Shown: piece after piece, positions 37,125-49,284 of the stretch
How the letters are laid out: every line of letters starts with the position of its first letter
How positions within the stretch are numbered: position 1 is the first letter of the stretch
Source: Lineus longissimus
Taxonomy: Eukaryota > Nemertea > Pilidiophora > Heteronemertea > Lineidae
Direction of reading: 5' to 3'
DNA length: 60,000 nucleotides
Assembly: GCF_910592395.1 (NCBI RefSeq)
Contig: NC_088319.1
Coordinates: 15,936,001 to 15,996,000 of the forward strand
The notes under the pieces: generated by a model
The model's input: only the letters and a program-made list of their open reading frames with translations
What the model was told of the DNA's origin: nothing
Databases searched by the model: none
Program-made: the position numbers and the translations under genes

Positions 37125-39639
37125 TTAGCTTTACAAACAACGCGCGTCTAGTATGGGGTTACCTGAGATTACGGAGGCAATACTGCTGTTTTTCAGTATG
37201 CTTTTATGGGGATTGATGGGTGGCAGGAAAAGGGAGGAAAATGTAACAAAACGGAGGTCGCGCTCAATCAGTTGAGTTCACACTTTGCGAAAAATCTTAA
37301 CGTGTTTTCCATCACCAGACACCCCGAGCGAGGTATTTGAAAAAGCCCACGCGTTCATCACAGCTAAAATGTTTTAGTTTGGTGTGAAGTGATTTACACT
37401 TTCAGCCTAATGGATGGCCAATGCACCGCGCGTAGGAGAAAGTGATATACATGTACTCTTCATATAGTCAGGTGTACTTTCGTCAATTTCATATTCGCCC
37501 TGTCAAGAAGACTGCCTATAGGTGGACTCTGCAATCGACATGATGTTTAGTAACTGAAAACTGGTGATTTAAGACTGGTCTGCGGATGGTGAAATCTGGC
37601 TGCAAAACGTGCTTAAACGGACGACAGAACAGCAACAAGGAGAGTTACGATATATGTCACACTATAAGATAAGTGTTGACAGTTTACTGAAAATGTCACA
37701 GCACTGTCACAGTTTTCGCTCAAAATATAAAGTGATTTCCGATTACTCACAAACCTCTATGACTTTTCGCACCCTTCACCTTAAAGATTTCCGATTTTCA
37801 CAATCAGGAATGAAACGAATCAACTGGTCAATTGTATCATGAATAGATTATCAATGAAATGCACACTTTGTCACAGTGTGTAATGGTTTCCGGCGAATCG
37901 GACCCCCTCCCTGTCCCCGCCTCACGTTGAGAGCTATAATCAATGTCAACCTTTCTAGCAAAGGTCTACCAATAGGAGCAAGAAATATTATCGGAATATA
38001 ACAAAATACACTAGAAATCGTAACAATCGCAATATTGCACCAATAAATGTTGAAAAGCTTGGAGGCCCGTTTCACCGACGCCCAATCAAATGTCGGTGCA
38101 AATCGAAGCCGATTAACCTAATGTTATTGCCCATGCAAACATGGTAAATCTCCAACTGACAAAATATTGCTCCGCGCGATGTTGTTGAGAAGTCTTGATT
38201 GAATCGATGCGGTCATAGTTACTTTATCATTGTTTGTTTTGTGGGACAACCAGTGTTATCAATCCCGGCAGACTTCGATGCTGGTGTCATCTAGATGACG
38301 GATGTCGAACTTTTGATTCAATCACGAAGTAACAGAAATATTTCCCTGAACCGGCTCGTAGAGGACGACCTTATTCGCGATGAAATGGAGACAATCCCAT
38401 CGTCTTGTTCTACTTCGAAATCTCCGACGTGTCGGTACCGAGCATTAATATCCTTGGTTAATATTCTATCCCTTTTTTTATGATACACACAGTAGTTTTT
38501 GATTTGGTTAGGGAATAAGGATGACTTTCCGGTCATCGTTGCACATAATTACTAAAATCGATGTGCATGTTAGAAACTACCGTGTCTGCGCTATCATAAC
38601 TCTATAAATAAGGGAAGTAACTCTGCCGATTTGATTTCATTGCGCGGGTATTTTGAGGTAATGAACAGCTACTTTATTTATCCACAGGCTAATTGCCATG
38701 GACGACTTTCCTGTTTGCTCTTAACTGCCTCGGGCTTACCATCCCATTCCGTTTCTCGTATACATAATCTTGTTATCAGCAGTAACTGAGAATCAGTATA
38801 CAGCCATTCCGAACTTCATGTCTCTTTCGTCTTCATTGTAATGCATAGGCAAAAAGCATTGGAGACAACAGATAACAGAAATCGAACATGCTTATCGAAA
38901 AAATATGCAATATATTTTAAATATTTCATTGTTCATTGCAGGATTGAAAATGTTAGAGGGTTTGACTTGGCCCCTCGATCAACTTTCAAACCCCATGATG
39001 ACGAGGGAAAAAATCGACAAATCAATAATGGTTTCCGTTAAAAGCATTTTGAGATATGTCGTTGCCGTCAATTTTGGTTGTCACTGTTCTTTTAGTATAG
39101 CGAATCTACTCAGCCCGTTATATCAAAAACTGTAACAGGCTACCAAAACATATGCCAGTGATGACAAAAAAACACCACGATCTATAAGGCTGACAAAAAG
39201 CGATATCTTGTGGTCACATTATTTATACCCAATCGAGGGAGATATACGATCAGTTGCAGCCTCACAGATCACCCGCCTGACGGAAATATACAACAAGTCA
39301 AAAATCGAGCAGTGACAATCGATGGGGCGAGGGCGATGCTCCGGTAAAAGTGTCAATAACACTGGGTACCTGATACCAAAAAAATGGAAGAAGTATTTTC
39401 TCAGAGTGGGTTTCAGAAAAGACTTTTCGCACATACGTGTACTTGCTTTCCTATAAGACAGAAATGTGTTATCACTCGGTACGTAAGGCCTTCTTGGGAA
39501 CCACGAACAAGCCATGTGCTTTACATGTGTACACATAGAATAGACCTGAAAATCGAGTGACTTGGCAAAGTCACAGGCAGTGCATGAGCTTCGGGTATCT
39601 AACTGCCGATTTTCGGATTTAGAGCCTAGCCTAGATACG
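37125..39639. other. Intergenic stretch, nothing firmly recognised
   Basis: A pyrimidine-rich CATTGCAG acceptor-like site at about 38940 precedes about 33 open codons (to about 39041), and another frame stays open to 39135. Neither has a domain. A 164-codon minus-strand frame at 39219-39713 overlaps the better candidate at 39640-39885 in another frame and is treated as its shadow or as chance. Confidence 0.45.
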
Positions 39640-39885
39640 TCACTCTTCAAGGAACACTGATAAATAGGACACATTGACCGGTGCATCCGCGGGAATACCT
39701 CCGCCCATGACATAACGAAGATGAATGTCTCCGGTTGAGCGATCTAACCGACCGCAAAATGTTACAGTGTGGTGGTACTTCATCAGGTTTCGTTCAGACA
39801 TCATCAGATCGTCGGCGCAGGCAACACCACCGTCATACTTTAGGACTGCTTTCTGCAATTTTTGCTGAATTATCTTAGACATCAT
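39640..39885 (-). CDS. Small protein of 81 aa, unknown family
   Basis: A minus-strand frame begins with tandem ATG codons at 39885 and 39882 and ends with TGA at 39640-39642. Codon use is biased to C/G at third positions, against an A+T-rich background. The peptide has a Gln/Lys-rich amphipathic start, a central segment with CADD, KYHH and CGRLDR, then a GGG turn and a short C-terminus. It has no signal peptide or membrane segment. I do not recognise the family. It could be a single-exon gene or a retrocopy. I found no clear polyadenylation hexamer close downstream. It is the most gene-like unassigned frame in the window. Confidence 0.42.
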   Translation of the reverse strand: MMSKIIQQKLQKAVLKYDGGVACADDLMMSERNLMKYHHTVTFCGRLDRSTGDIHLRYVMGGGIPADAPVNVSYLSVFLEE

Positions 39886-39899
39886 TTGAACCCTCCTCA

Positions 39900-42800
39900 C
39901 CCACCACCACCATCAGTCATCTTAGCATGTTAGCTTATGTCAGCTTACCACTTTAAAATTACAAACATATACGTTCGAAAAGTGTTTTTTGCGACTGATA
40001 CCTAATTTGGTAAGGAAGTAACAGTTTAATCTTGCACCGATATCCAGTTTCCTCCCTCTTCTGTTTATTTCCCTAATCCGTGTTCAATGGCGCCAACAAG
40101 AACATAGTTAATATGCCCATGAAGACCAATGACGCCTTTGCTTTCTAAAGCTAATCATCAGAAAGCAATCTCGGGTCGTTGAAGCTGGGGACACGTTAAA
40201 CTGGCACAAGTCGATAGCTGATTCCAATCGCAACAGATGTGCACTACCTTCAAGATTTTCTTTATTCCATCATGGATATGATTTTTTTCGTCGGGTACGT
40301 GAACATCTCCATATGGTTGTGAAAGCCGGCTTTTTCACACCAGCTTTTTTGTTACTTCAACTCTGATGATGTTGGAATCTGTTCCCAATATGCTCCAAAT
40401 TGAACTATTCATTGGTCATACAGAATGGGTATAGATGATATCTTTCTTCGACTGGCCTGATGTTTCGTCCGGCACATTCCCTAGCTAAGAAACCATCTGG
40501 CTCAGTACACTTCTTTCGCACCAACAGTTTTCTCGCTAACTTAAGGTCAGTCATTCGTTCAATATGCCTACACGCGAATATCATAGCACACAATACCACA
40601 TTTTAGATATTCATTGGTCGCGCAGTGTGAGCTTGGATGTTAATATATGACATGTCATGCCAATAAAATCCCAAAAATTATGTTCTGTTCACCGCAATCG
40701 ACGTGGACTATCCCCAAGATACTTTAATATCTGACCGCTTTAGATCATTTTTATGGTCACCGACTCGATTCGAGCAGATCACTGCCCACACTGTCCCTCA
40801 TCTAGTATTCATAACACTAACAGGCCATCAGGCTGCGGCTGTCTGCCTATAAACATAGAACTGGCACCCTGGCGAGGCTTGAAGCATGCCCTTTCAGGGT
40901 TTCCCCCGAGCAACGCCGGGTTGGCAACGAACATGTTTCAAAGCTGAAATGCGTCCCTAAAGCGCCACAGCGGTTATCCGCAATGTTTTGCCGGAAAGAC
41001 CGTGCGTCATGTTTTAAACGCTCTCAGATATGATAGACTGGTAACCAGGTCATCATGAAACACAGTGTCAGATGGCGACGACAGTCTTGCATACAATACT
41101 TATTGCTTGACTGTCATCATGGACTGCGTTTTACTTAGTGCGGAACACGTGATCATGTCTTGGAGTATGACCGTTAGCCATTTTAGTACCCATTGTTCTT
41201 TAGCGTCATTTATAAGAACACCATTACCCTTACGAGCTGAAGGGTTAGCTTTCTTTTATTGTGACTTGAGATGACTAGCTTGCCGCGAGCAAAGACGGCC
41301 ACATTTCTTCCCAAATTGGAATACTTTCTGTAAAAGTAGCATGAAGGCGCCAGGCAATACGCTGCTGGCTTAGATATTTGCTTCTTTTGCATCTCAAAGT
41401 TAGTTATAACTACAAACTACCCAGTCAGTGTATCAAAAACACTATTTGGATCAGACATGTGGATTTTCTATATCGGCACTGATTCTCACTTATCAAACTT
41501 TCGAGAGTCTCTCACATATACCACTGTGGCACCACTTGTTCTCGCAGTAGTAAAGTTCCCCTATGTTTTTTTGTGTGCCAAATACGATCGTATTACCAAC
41601 ATTTCACGCTGCTAATGTAGTCCTATCCTTAAATATGTTGTCACGCAAAGTGACAAACAATAATTCTAGATGGCCAATTTTCGTCTGTAACTGGAACAGG
41701 AATGCAAATGGTGTCGTCTCTAAATAGTCCAGCTCAGTTAGCTTCCGTGCCCCATCTGTCGATGCCATTACCTGACGGGGCTGAGAAGCGACAGGTGATG
41801 ACATCACCCGATAAACATCATACCAGCAAACATTATTGGACATCATTCATTTCTTGCCATAATTTGCGCGCATGGCGTCATGTCAGTTGCAGAAATTGGA
41901 AATCTTGCTGCGATGGCGCGAGATGTCAACTACATGAACGATTTCTGTTAGACAGAGAGACAGATAAGATTAGGCTTAAGAGTTCTAAATCAATTTCTGA
42001 CTGTCAATATCGCTGGCATCATTCACCCAAGCTGTGACCCCTAATTGGTGCCCGTGTGTAGACCTAGCATTCGGGCAATTCACAAAGAACGCACGTAGCA
42101 TAACATGCTGAATGCGATAAGACCTATTGTGCCCCGCATTGTTTGCGAAATATGCTAACACGACATCGATGATGACGTAACCTAATGCATGAATTCAATG
42201 TTTGTTCCTGGCTCGAGGACAAGGTGAACACAAGCCTGTATGGTCGTTCCCATGTGGGCCTGCAGTATTTCGGTAAGATCTTTTTGTGCATACATGGTTT
42301 TGCGTCTGTCCTGTTGATCTTAGTGATATATTGAACACGATGGATAGTTCGGGTGAATCATATTCACTCCGAATGGTTTCAGCTTAGGAAAATACAGCGT
42401 TTTTTGCCATGTGGTCCATTTGATGTTTTCTCAGAATGAGAACATTTGTTTCGCATTCCTTTTGATAGTTACAGCACGTATGTCACAGACCGCTGTACAA
42501 ACGCCGGTCAACGGCCAGTTGATTGATACAAATTGGATATTATTTCATTCGCAGTTCGTGCAGACTTGTGCCATGACCAGCTCAAAACGAGAACGGTCCT
42601 TACTGTAGCGTCGTATTTCTGAGAGTCAATGGAAAATGATGGTTATAAGAAATTGCCATTCGTCGCACATTCGTGCACAAAACAAAAAAACATGCATAAA
42701 ATGTGGTGTTATTACATATCTGGGCTGAGTTGTTGTCTTTAGTCATTTACGCATCGCGAAGAACATGAATGAATACTTTGTTTACTCGCGTACAACGAAA

Positions 42801-44540
42801 ACATTCGATATTTTCTCAGTCAATGAACAAATTGTTGTGAGTGTCAAAAGCCGTCCTCATAAATAACTAGGAGTCGCTCTATGTCAATTTGAACAATGTT
42901 GCCACACAGAACTGGGCGTCTGTCATAAATATGGGATCGCCAACTATGACGACTACCATTTTTTTAACACTTCAACCACTGCGTTCGAAGATGACCCAAG
43001 CGAACTCGATTTCTCTGGCATCGATGTTACGACATAAAAACAAAGATCGGATAATGGACAGCATCATAAATACTTGATCCGAATGATCTTCGATCGTATT
43101 TCTGCAGGCGGAAGTCTGCATTTGTTTTGATTGACACCGCCGTGGAATATTCTGTTACGTTTGTCGCGTCCACGCGCCATCAAGCGATAATCAGACGTTC
43201 GCATTCTTCCGTTCTACTGCCTCTCACAAAACAAACGCTCACTTCCGCCCCGGAGAAACGCGATCATACGATCAACAGTAAACTACCCCTAATATTCTGA
43301 GACGTGTCACAAACACCCGAACGCTTATAGTGATCAAATCAACATGTTTCATCTTTGGAATTTAAAGTCGCCTTCAAGCTTCTCAATGGGAACAGATGAA
43401 TTTGACACTAATTATTCAATAATCAAATAACGCTTCAATAAATTTGAAAAGATGCGAAAATCGGAAATCAGGGTCGTCTATTTTAGATATCGCGTTCGTT
43501 AACTGATGTTTTTTTTCTGAACAATTGATTCAAATTGACTCACACTCTTTCTCTACAGCTACCACTATATCCACAGTTCGACTGATTTAGCCACTTTTGA
43601 TTATACTATATCACTATTGACATTTCCTTAAAAATGCTAACTACATAATTATTTGAATGTCACATCAGACGTCATAACACCAAACCATCAGCAAAAGCAA
43701 CCTATAACTTTTCTGCTGCAACTGGCACCCTTACCGTCTCGGATAACGCGATGTCAGCTAGACCGCCCCATAAAAACAATAACATGGATACTTAGCCGCC
43801 ATAAAATGGACACGACATTTCCTTACATGATACCTTATTCTCATCAAGACCCCTATACAATGATTGTATGAACATTAAGGGCTAAAGCTAACCATAATGC
43901 TTGTCATCTAATCATGGATACGCGCTAAGTTTGACAAAATGTGCCGCACACCGCAACAGCGCTATGAGGCCAATGGATTTACCAGTTTCTCGTCGGCGCC
44001 CATCTTATTTGCCCCAACATTAAAAACAAAAGGGATGTTTGGTCGTTCGTACTATAAACTGCGTAAACCGCCGAATGATCATTCACACATCATTCTCAAA
44101 AACTGACGAGAAAAACTAATCTTATAAGATTGGCCTTACGGCTATACAGTGACGCAAAATACTATTACGCTCCCGGAAACACGGATGTTCTTGGCGCTAT
44201 AACCTGCTACAAGGCGGACCATTATCACTCATTTCCTCTTCGGTTGTCATCAAGCGGTTAAGCGGCTGTTAGCCGAGTGATAGTGTAATAGGCAAACATA
44301 ACGGGCCATTTAATACCGATTTAATTATAGCCGCCTTGCTAGGCCGTCAGCTTCAACATTGACGGATTTCTCAACGACGGTGACGGTAGACAGATTCAGT
44401 CTCGATTCACTCTATTGTCTTGATGTTTAAAACATGCCAAGGAGAAAATATCCAAAAACACGAAACAAAATAAGTAAAAAATAGTAAATAAATATGATCA
44501 CAAAATTAGATCTTGACTTCTCAGAACAACGCTTGTCATG
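39900..44540. other. Intergenic stretch, nothing recognised
   Basis: Many short frames on both strands, the longest 111 codons at 41702-42037, opposed by another at 41604-41846. No domain, RNA gene or repeat boundary is seen. A short CCACCACCACC run lies at 39901-39911. Confidence 0.45.
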
Positions 44541-44544
44541 GATG

Positions 44545-44645
44545 TATTATACGCGCCGGTCACCGATCCGAAGGTTGACCGCGCTCAACGTTGCTTAACT
44601 TCCACCCTGGGGCCAACGCGCCAACCACTGGGCCATAAAGGAATT
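44545..44645 (-). mobile_element. SINE with tRNA-like head fused to 5S-like segment
   Basis: On the minus strand TGGCCCAGTGG fits a tRNA A box and lies in GGCCCAGTGGTTGGCGCG. About 15 nt later the sequence becomes 5S rRNA-like: GGAAGTTAAGCAACGTTGAG corresponds to the 5S internal A box, and TCGGATCGGTGACC to the 5S C box (TTGGATGGGAGACC in typical animal 5S). The 5' half of 5S is absent, so this is not a 5S gene. 5S-derived SINEs are known in animals. The join to a tRNA-like head is what I read here. Confidence 0.65.
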
Positions 44646-44649
44646 CCCT

Positions 44650-45613
44650 CATGGCCGGCGGGTTAAGCCGTGCCATATACCTGGGGGTACTATACAATGG
44701 ACATATCTTCGTCTTCACAGATAAGGGCTTTCCCTTAAGGAGGAGCTAAGTGTTGGCTAAACCTTCGAACATGGAAAGAAGGATTCGGCGATGAACTATA
44801 TGCCAAAGCGCTATACCTCAATCTCACAAATCCAAGAATTTGCCATTAAAATGACAAGGAATACGCCAAGAATTAGAAGGCATCAATCGCTTTCAAACGG
44901 TTTTCGACGACAATCACGAATCTCGCCAAATGCAGCTCACGGCGTATAATCATAAAGAGATGACGTATTATCTCCTCTTTATGGTATCACCGATTATTAA
45001 TGCGTTAAGTTGTAAATTCTCCACAGTTTAATTCAAGTGATTGGTTCACTGCAGGGGACCCATTCTCAGTTAATTGAGTTGTGGCTTTCTCTCATTCATT
45101 TAAAATTTAAATTAAACTGCGGCGTGATTTACACACACGCTGTCGGCACTGATTACACCCAGAGCGATGAAATCAATGATGCTTTCTGAGAAACTTCTGG
45201 ATGAAAGGGACGATTGTAAAAGTAGTTTCTCTCTAAACAACGCAACTGTCTTGCCTCGTTCTATTGACAAGAGGGGGAAATCGAGTGCAGTCCAGAAGTG
45301 CTATGTTGTGAAATTTAGTATATCGGGATATTGATAAAGCAAAGTCGGACGTACTTTCTCGCAGTTTAGAATCAGAGAAGATAAAGAAATCACATGAATA
45401 ATTAATATGTCGATAGCGTAAGGTGACACGTCTCTCCTTACTGTCGACCTTCACGAGGTGATCTCCATCTAAGAGGGCAATACAATTCACCGAGTATGAG
45501 AGCTGTCACTGGCCTGTCCGGCCTGTCCCACTAAATGATATACACGTAAGTGGCAATGATAACGGTGATGAAGCTTCATGGAGGGGTTGTAAACGCAGGT
45601 AGACAAGTGCGGC
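44650..45613. other. Intergenic stretch, nothing recognised
   Basis: A+T-rich with short unassigned frames only. Confidence 0.4.
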
Positions 45614-45811
45614 TTGGCATGTAGAATGTCGGCAAAGCCTCCGGTCCGACCGCGGCAATGTCTTTGTTGGCCTTCAATTGCTATCCGCCACCAAGGGGAA
45701 ATCGTAAAGGGTGGGCACGGACAGAACACCACTGAATTAGATGATGTACGTCCTCAATTTTGGATAGTGGCACCCGAAATCAGAATGTCCTTAAACAAGA
45801 TTTATGAGTGA
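45614..45811 (+). pseudogene. Possible LTR-retroelement integrase fragment
   Basis: The plus-strand frame ends with a stretch containing GHG, then VRPQFWIV about 13 residues later. This resembles the His side of the zinc-binding integrase domain of BEL/Pao and related LTR retrotransposons, where a GH..N motif is followed by R..FWI. The CxxC pair expected about 25 residues later is missing because the frame stops at 45811. No LTRs, protease or RNase H were found nearby. If the resemblance holds, it is a short inactive relic. Confidence 0.22.
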
Positions 45812-46461
45812 TACAACCTCTCGTAGGAGAAATCGCCGCCAAAAAGACAATTGAGGCAGCGGGAGAGCGTGTAGTCTACTTACGGCAGAAAATAGCTCAC
45901 GCAAAAAAATTGCAAGCCATTGTTTCAGATACAACCATTTGATATACTTAATATGCATTGAATGCATCCAATATATTCGTCGCAACGGAGTCACTATTCT
46001 GCACCAATGAGCTATTTTCATTCCTGCGCCGTGTCTATCGTCTCCTATCTTGTATCTCTCTCCCTGACATTGACCTTATTGCAGATACAATTTCACTAAC
46101 TAAAGATCGTCTGCTGCCGTATTAGCCTAATCTCCTGACAAATCAAGTTGTACCAGTATCCACGTATTCCAATATATCGTGAAAACGAATCGACTTAATT
46201 ATGTCCGAGTCATTACGGCTCTTGGCCATGGTCCGATCCTACTGAAACATATACAGCTGCTTTTATGAAATCCATTTTACATAGCATTTTATGAACCGCA
46301 GATGCCAGACGCAGAGGAAACCAAAACGCAGTTTGAACCTTCGTATTGGCAATCGCATGAGGGGTACACAGGATATCGGATCCGCCAACCAACATCCGAG
46401 CTGTCCGTGTTCCACCAGTAATACAAAACGAAACAGTGGGAACGAAGCTAATGAAAAATTA

Positions 46462-46716
46462 TCATCCAGTCAACAAAAGTTGATTAAATTCACACGCATT
46501 GTTATCGCCAGAATCCATTTCTTTGCAAAAACCAATACAGCTATACCTCATCAGATTAACGTGGATTTCGATTACCCTAATGGCAAATGTCCAATTACGG
46601 CCACCAAATTGAAAAACGTCACTCCTGACAAATGTTTGTTGGGTGTCATCTTTCGCCGCCGTAAGAAGGAAATGAGATGCAGCTTCAGCATCCAGGTGAC
46701 CCCTGCTTTCTGTATC
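46462..46716 (-). CDS. Candidate exon, possible MATH-like segment
   Basis: On the minus strand a CTTTACAG acceptor-like site is followed by 84 open codons to a TGA. A possible donor AGG|GTAATC at 46576 would make a 47-codon exon ending in phase. The peptide contains RSDVFQFGGRNWTFAIR, which recalls the strand-turn-strand core of MATH/TRAF-type domains (FxxGGxxW). There is no ATG near the start, so upstream exons would be needed. The plus strand carries an overlapping ATG-initiated frame of 143 codons (46291-46722) that is Arg/Lys/Ser-rich without a domain. Only one can be real, and I slightly favour the minus strand. Confidence 0.28.
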   Translation of the reverse strand, partial: DTESRGHLDAEAASHFLLTAAKDDTQQTFVRSDVFQFGGRNWTFAIRVIEIHVNLMRYSCIGFCKEMDSGDNNACEFNQLLLTG

Positions 46717-47131
46717 CTGTAAAGTTGATTACGGCGCGAATTTGGTTCTCATGATCAGGTATTGTACTATAAACCGGCTTAGATTAGCAGTTTCGAACAT
46801 TTGCGGGATGTCGTTGCCTGTTTGTAGGGGTGTTTCGGATTTATTCAGCCATTGTTTGTGTACCTGATATACCTATGCAAATGCCTGGACAAAGGCCCCG
46901 ACGAGTCTATTTTGAATACTAGGTCGGCCGCGTTGTGTATGTAGGAAACCTCTGTTATTGCTGGCGAAGGGTTTCCATCAAAGTGGCAACCACACAAAAA
47001 AATATCAACGAATTCAAGATCAAGGTGATCTGAAGCTTATGTGAAATAGAAATTCGCTCAATTTCACGCAAGGTTCACATCGCCATAGCCTGGCTATTAC
47101 AGGCTAAGGAAATCACCGCTCTAACAAGAAA

Positions 47132-47204
47132 GCTTCTGTGGTTCAACGGTTAGAATGCTGGACTTTCGATCTGGTGGTCTCGGGTTCGAATCCCCGTGTA
47201 TCCA
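47132..47204 (+). tRNA. tRNA-Glu(TTC)-like gene with broken acceptor stem
   Basis: The D arm GTTC/GAAT, the anticodon arm CTGGA/TCTGG around loop CTTTCGA (anticodon TTC at 47165-47167), and the T arm with loop TTCGAAT all fold in the right order and spacing, with one mismatch in the T stem. The A box TGGTTCAACGG and B box GGTTCGAATCC both fit the polymerase III consensus. The acceptor strands GCTTCTG and TGTATCC pair at only about half of positions, so a working tRNA is unlikely. It is probably a pseudogene or tRNA-derived transcript. Confidence 0.6.
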
Positions 47205-47208
47205 TACC

Positions 47209-47214
47209 TTTTTT
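47209..47214 (+). terminator. Polymerase III T-run terminator
   Basis: Six T residues lie 4 nt after the discriminator position of the tRNA-like unit, the normal place for RNA polymerase III termination. Confidence 0.6.
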
Positions 47215-48616
47215 CTCTTCATTTACTTTTTTTATTCATTCATGTACATGTAGTATTCATCATTATCGTCAATATCATTTTTATCTTGAAAACCCCTGAA
47301 CCCGAACTTTACAAAGACTCACGTCGTGTTTCAAGCCTAAGTCGGTTAACTCGTGGCAAAAGAATCATGAAAAAATAACAACACGAACACCGGCCTTAGA
47401 TGCGTTCATGTCTTCCCCAGCCCCCATCTTGAGTAAGTGGACTCGACGAGCGAGACAAAAAAGAAGGTGTACTGGTAATACGTTTACGTGATGTGTCAGA
47501 TCAACTTGGCCTGTATTTGGTCGATGGGTAACTACAATACACAGTGACCAAGAGAAGGTATGGCCTTTCTACAACATATCCAATAGAAGCTAATGGCTGG
47601 GGTTTTTGCAAGGCAGCATCTACAACTGTCACTAAAAATTCGTAAGAATGACGTACGGACAAAGCAGGGTGTCTCAAAAAGAATAACATGCAGAATAATA
47701 GTTTCATGTTAATTATTCAGTATCTTCACCTCAAAGGCACTGTCGCTGAAGGCACGAAAAAATATGATCTAGAAAAACGTGGTTCGATAACACTAAAGAG
47801 TAAGGGATGTGACATTTCCGAATTTTTGAAGATTTCTGTTTTTCTCCTCCAAAAAGGGCTAGGTTTGCTAATATGATTTAATATAATCCGTCCATGCAGA
47901 TAATGCTATCGTGATGCATTCACGCTGTATTACAAATGTCACTTGTTCGTCCGCCTAAAACGACATCGTCAGGCCATTACAGTAATTTTGCCTTTTGTGA
48001 CTAGACATATATTTTGCACGTTCAGCATCTTTACTCGGACAAACTCTTATTTTCTCCCAATACACTGTTTGTATCGTCACTCGAGCTTAGCCAGTAATAG
48101 ATTTGGATAAGTACAGTGCCATCGGTTGTCGATACGCATTGACGGACGATGCTAATAGTGTCTGAGGCAATTTATTGACGCTCCAACGGAGGATCACGTG
48201 GTGAAATCGCAGATAAATACTGGGACCAATTCCTATTCCAATACATTCCGATGCGTTCTGTGATGGTTTCTCTCATCCAAAAGCCGATGGACGGAACAAT
48301 AGATTCTGAGTAATAACAACATTAGTGGAATACATGTAATTGTTTCAGCTTTTTTTCGTAGTTAAGTTCCTCTCCCGAAATCTGAAAATTTGAGGGACTA
48401 AACAAATACATGTACATACACTTGTGTACTGTATGACTTCGTAACTTCGTGCTTACGTTATTACCAACCGCGCCTACTTCGGCCGGGAGCGGTTTTCCGC
48501 AACGGCGACTGGGGCTAGGCCTATATATAGATCGATAAGTGCAGACTCTCGTGAAGTTGTGTAAAGCTTACTGCCTTGGAGTGATATCTTTGAGGTATGC
48601 CAAGCAGAGGCTCTAT
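47215..48616. other. Intergenic stretch with a mariner-type end
   Basis: A+T-rich. It contains the CAGGGTGTCTCAAAAAG sequence at 47666-47682, which resembles a mariner/IS630 terminal repeat, and short frames on either side without transposase motifs. Confidence 0.4.
47666..47688 (+). mobile_element. Mariner-type terminal repeat (remnant)
   Basis: CAGGGTGTCTCAAAAAG fits the conserved end of many mariner/IS630-family transposons. No partner end or D,D(34)D transposase was recognised within the window. Confidence 0.35.
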
Positions 48617-48717
48617 GCCAAGTTTAAACTTTTAAGTTGATCAATGGTCAGAAGAGTAAGGTCTTGGAGTAGGCCAAGTTTGCTTTAAAGTTGATCAATG
48701 GTCAGGAGAGTGAGGTC
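48617..48717. repeat. Two-unit tandem duplication, about 56-bp period
   Basis: Units at 48617-48663 and 48673-48717 share GCCAAGTTT, AAGTTGATCAATGGTCAG, and AGAGT(A/G)AGGTC, with a TTGGAGTAG linker that also occurs in part just before the first unit. Confidence 0.8.
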
Positions 48718-49080
48718 AAGTGATAAAAAGTGGTCGTTGCCTCCAAAGCCCTTTATCATTCTCTGAATCTCCCTAAGGAACTGCTGTGATTGCATATGGT
48801 ACTAGCATTAACGAGGCACTCCTTTTATTCTCAATGAACTTTGGTCATTTATACTGCGTTTATCACCATGCGGACTCTGCCAATGTCGTAAACATCCATT
48901 AGGTGGTGTCATTTCGTTAATGGAACGACTGGGCACCTCTCACGATACGCATTGTAATTCTTGTACGACTGCAGTACTTCATTTTTAATACGATCTATTG
49001 ATGAAACGCTATTACCGCTTTCCGGACAGCACGCCACTCTCATTCATTACCATGCAACATTCTACATATTGGGTCCTTAA

Positions 49081-49284
49081 CGTTCATACGCCCTTGCCAC
49101 TTGAGGCCTCGACCCCCATGAAACATCTTACGTGGGGTCGATGTTTTCACGATTTACCCTGATAATCCTTTGATAAGACAGCAGAACAATGGAAGTTTAG
49201 GCCTAGATGCGAGAGAGCTTTGTTTAATGACAATAGACCACGTATTGGCCTAGGCCTGAATTCTTTCAGCTAGGAGTTAAGGTG
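49081..49284 (+). repeat. Dispersed repeat family R2, copy 2
   Basis: A full-length copy. A 7-bp stem, CGACCCC at 49110-49116 with GGGGTCG at 49134-49140, encloses a 17-nt loop. Then come CAGAACAATGG, TTTAGGCCTAG, GCTTTGTTTAATGACAATAG and a GAATTCTT block. It is the best copy for defining the family's order of blocks. Confidence 0.75.

Noticed and set aside
39219-39713. 164-codon minus-strand frame, the longest outside the receptors
   Set aside because: It overlaps the more gene-like 39640-39885 frame in another phase, has irregular composition and no domain.
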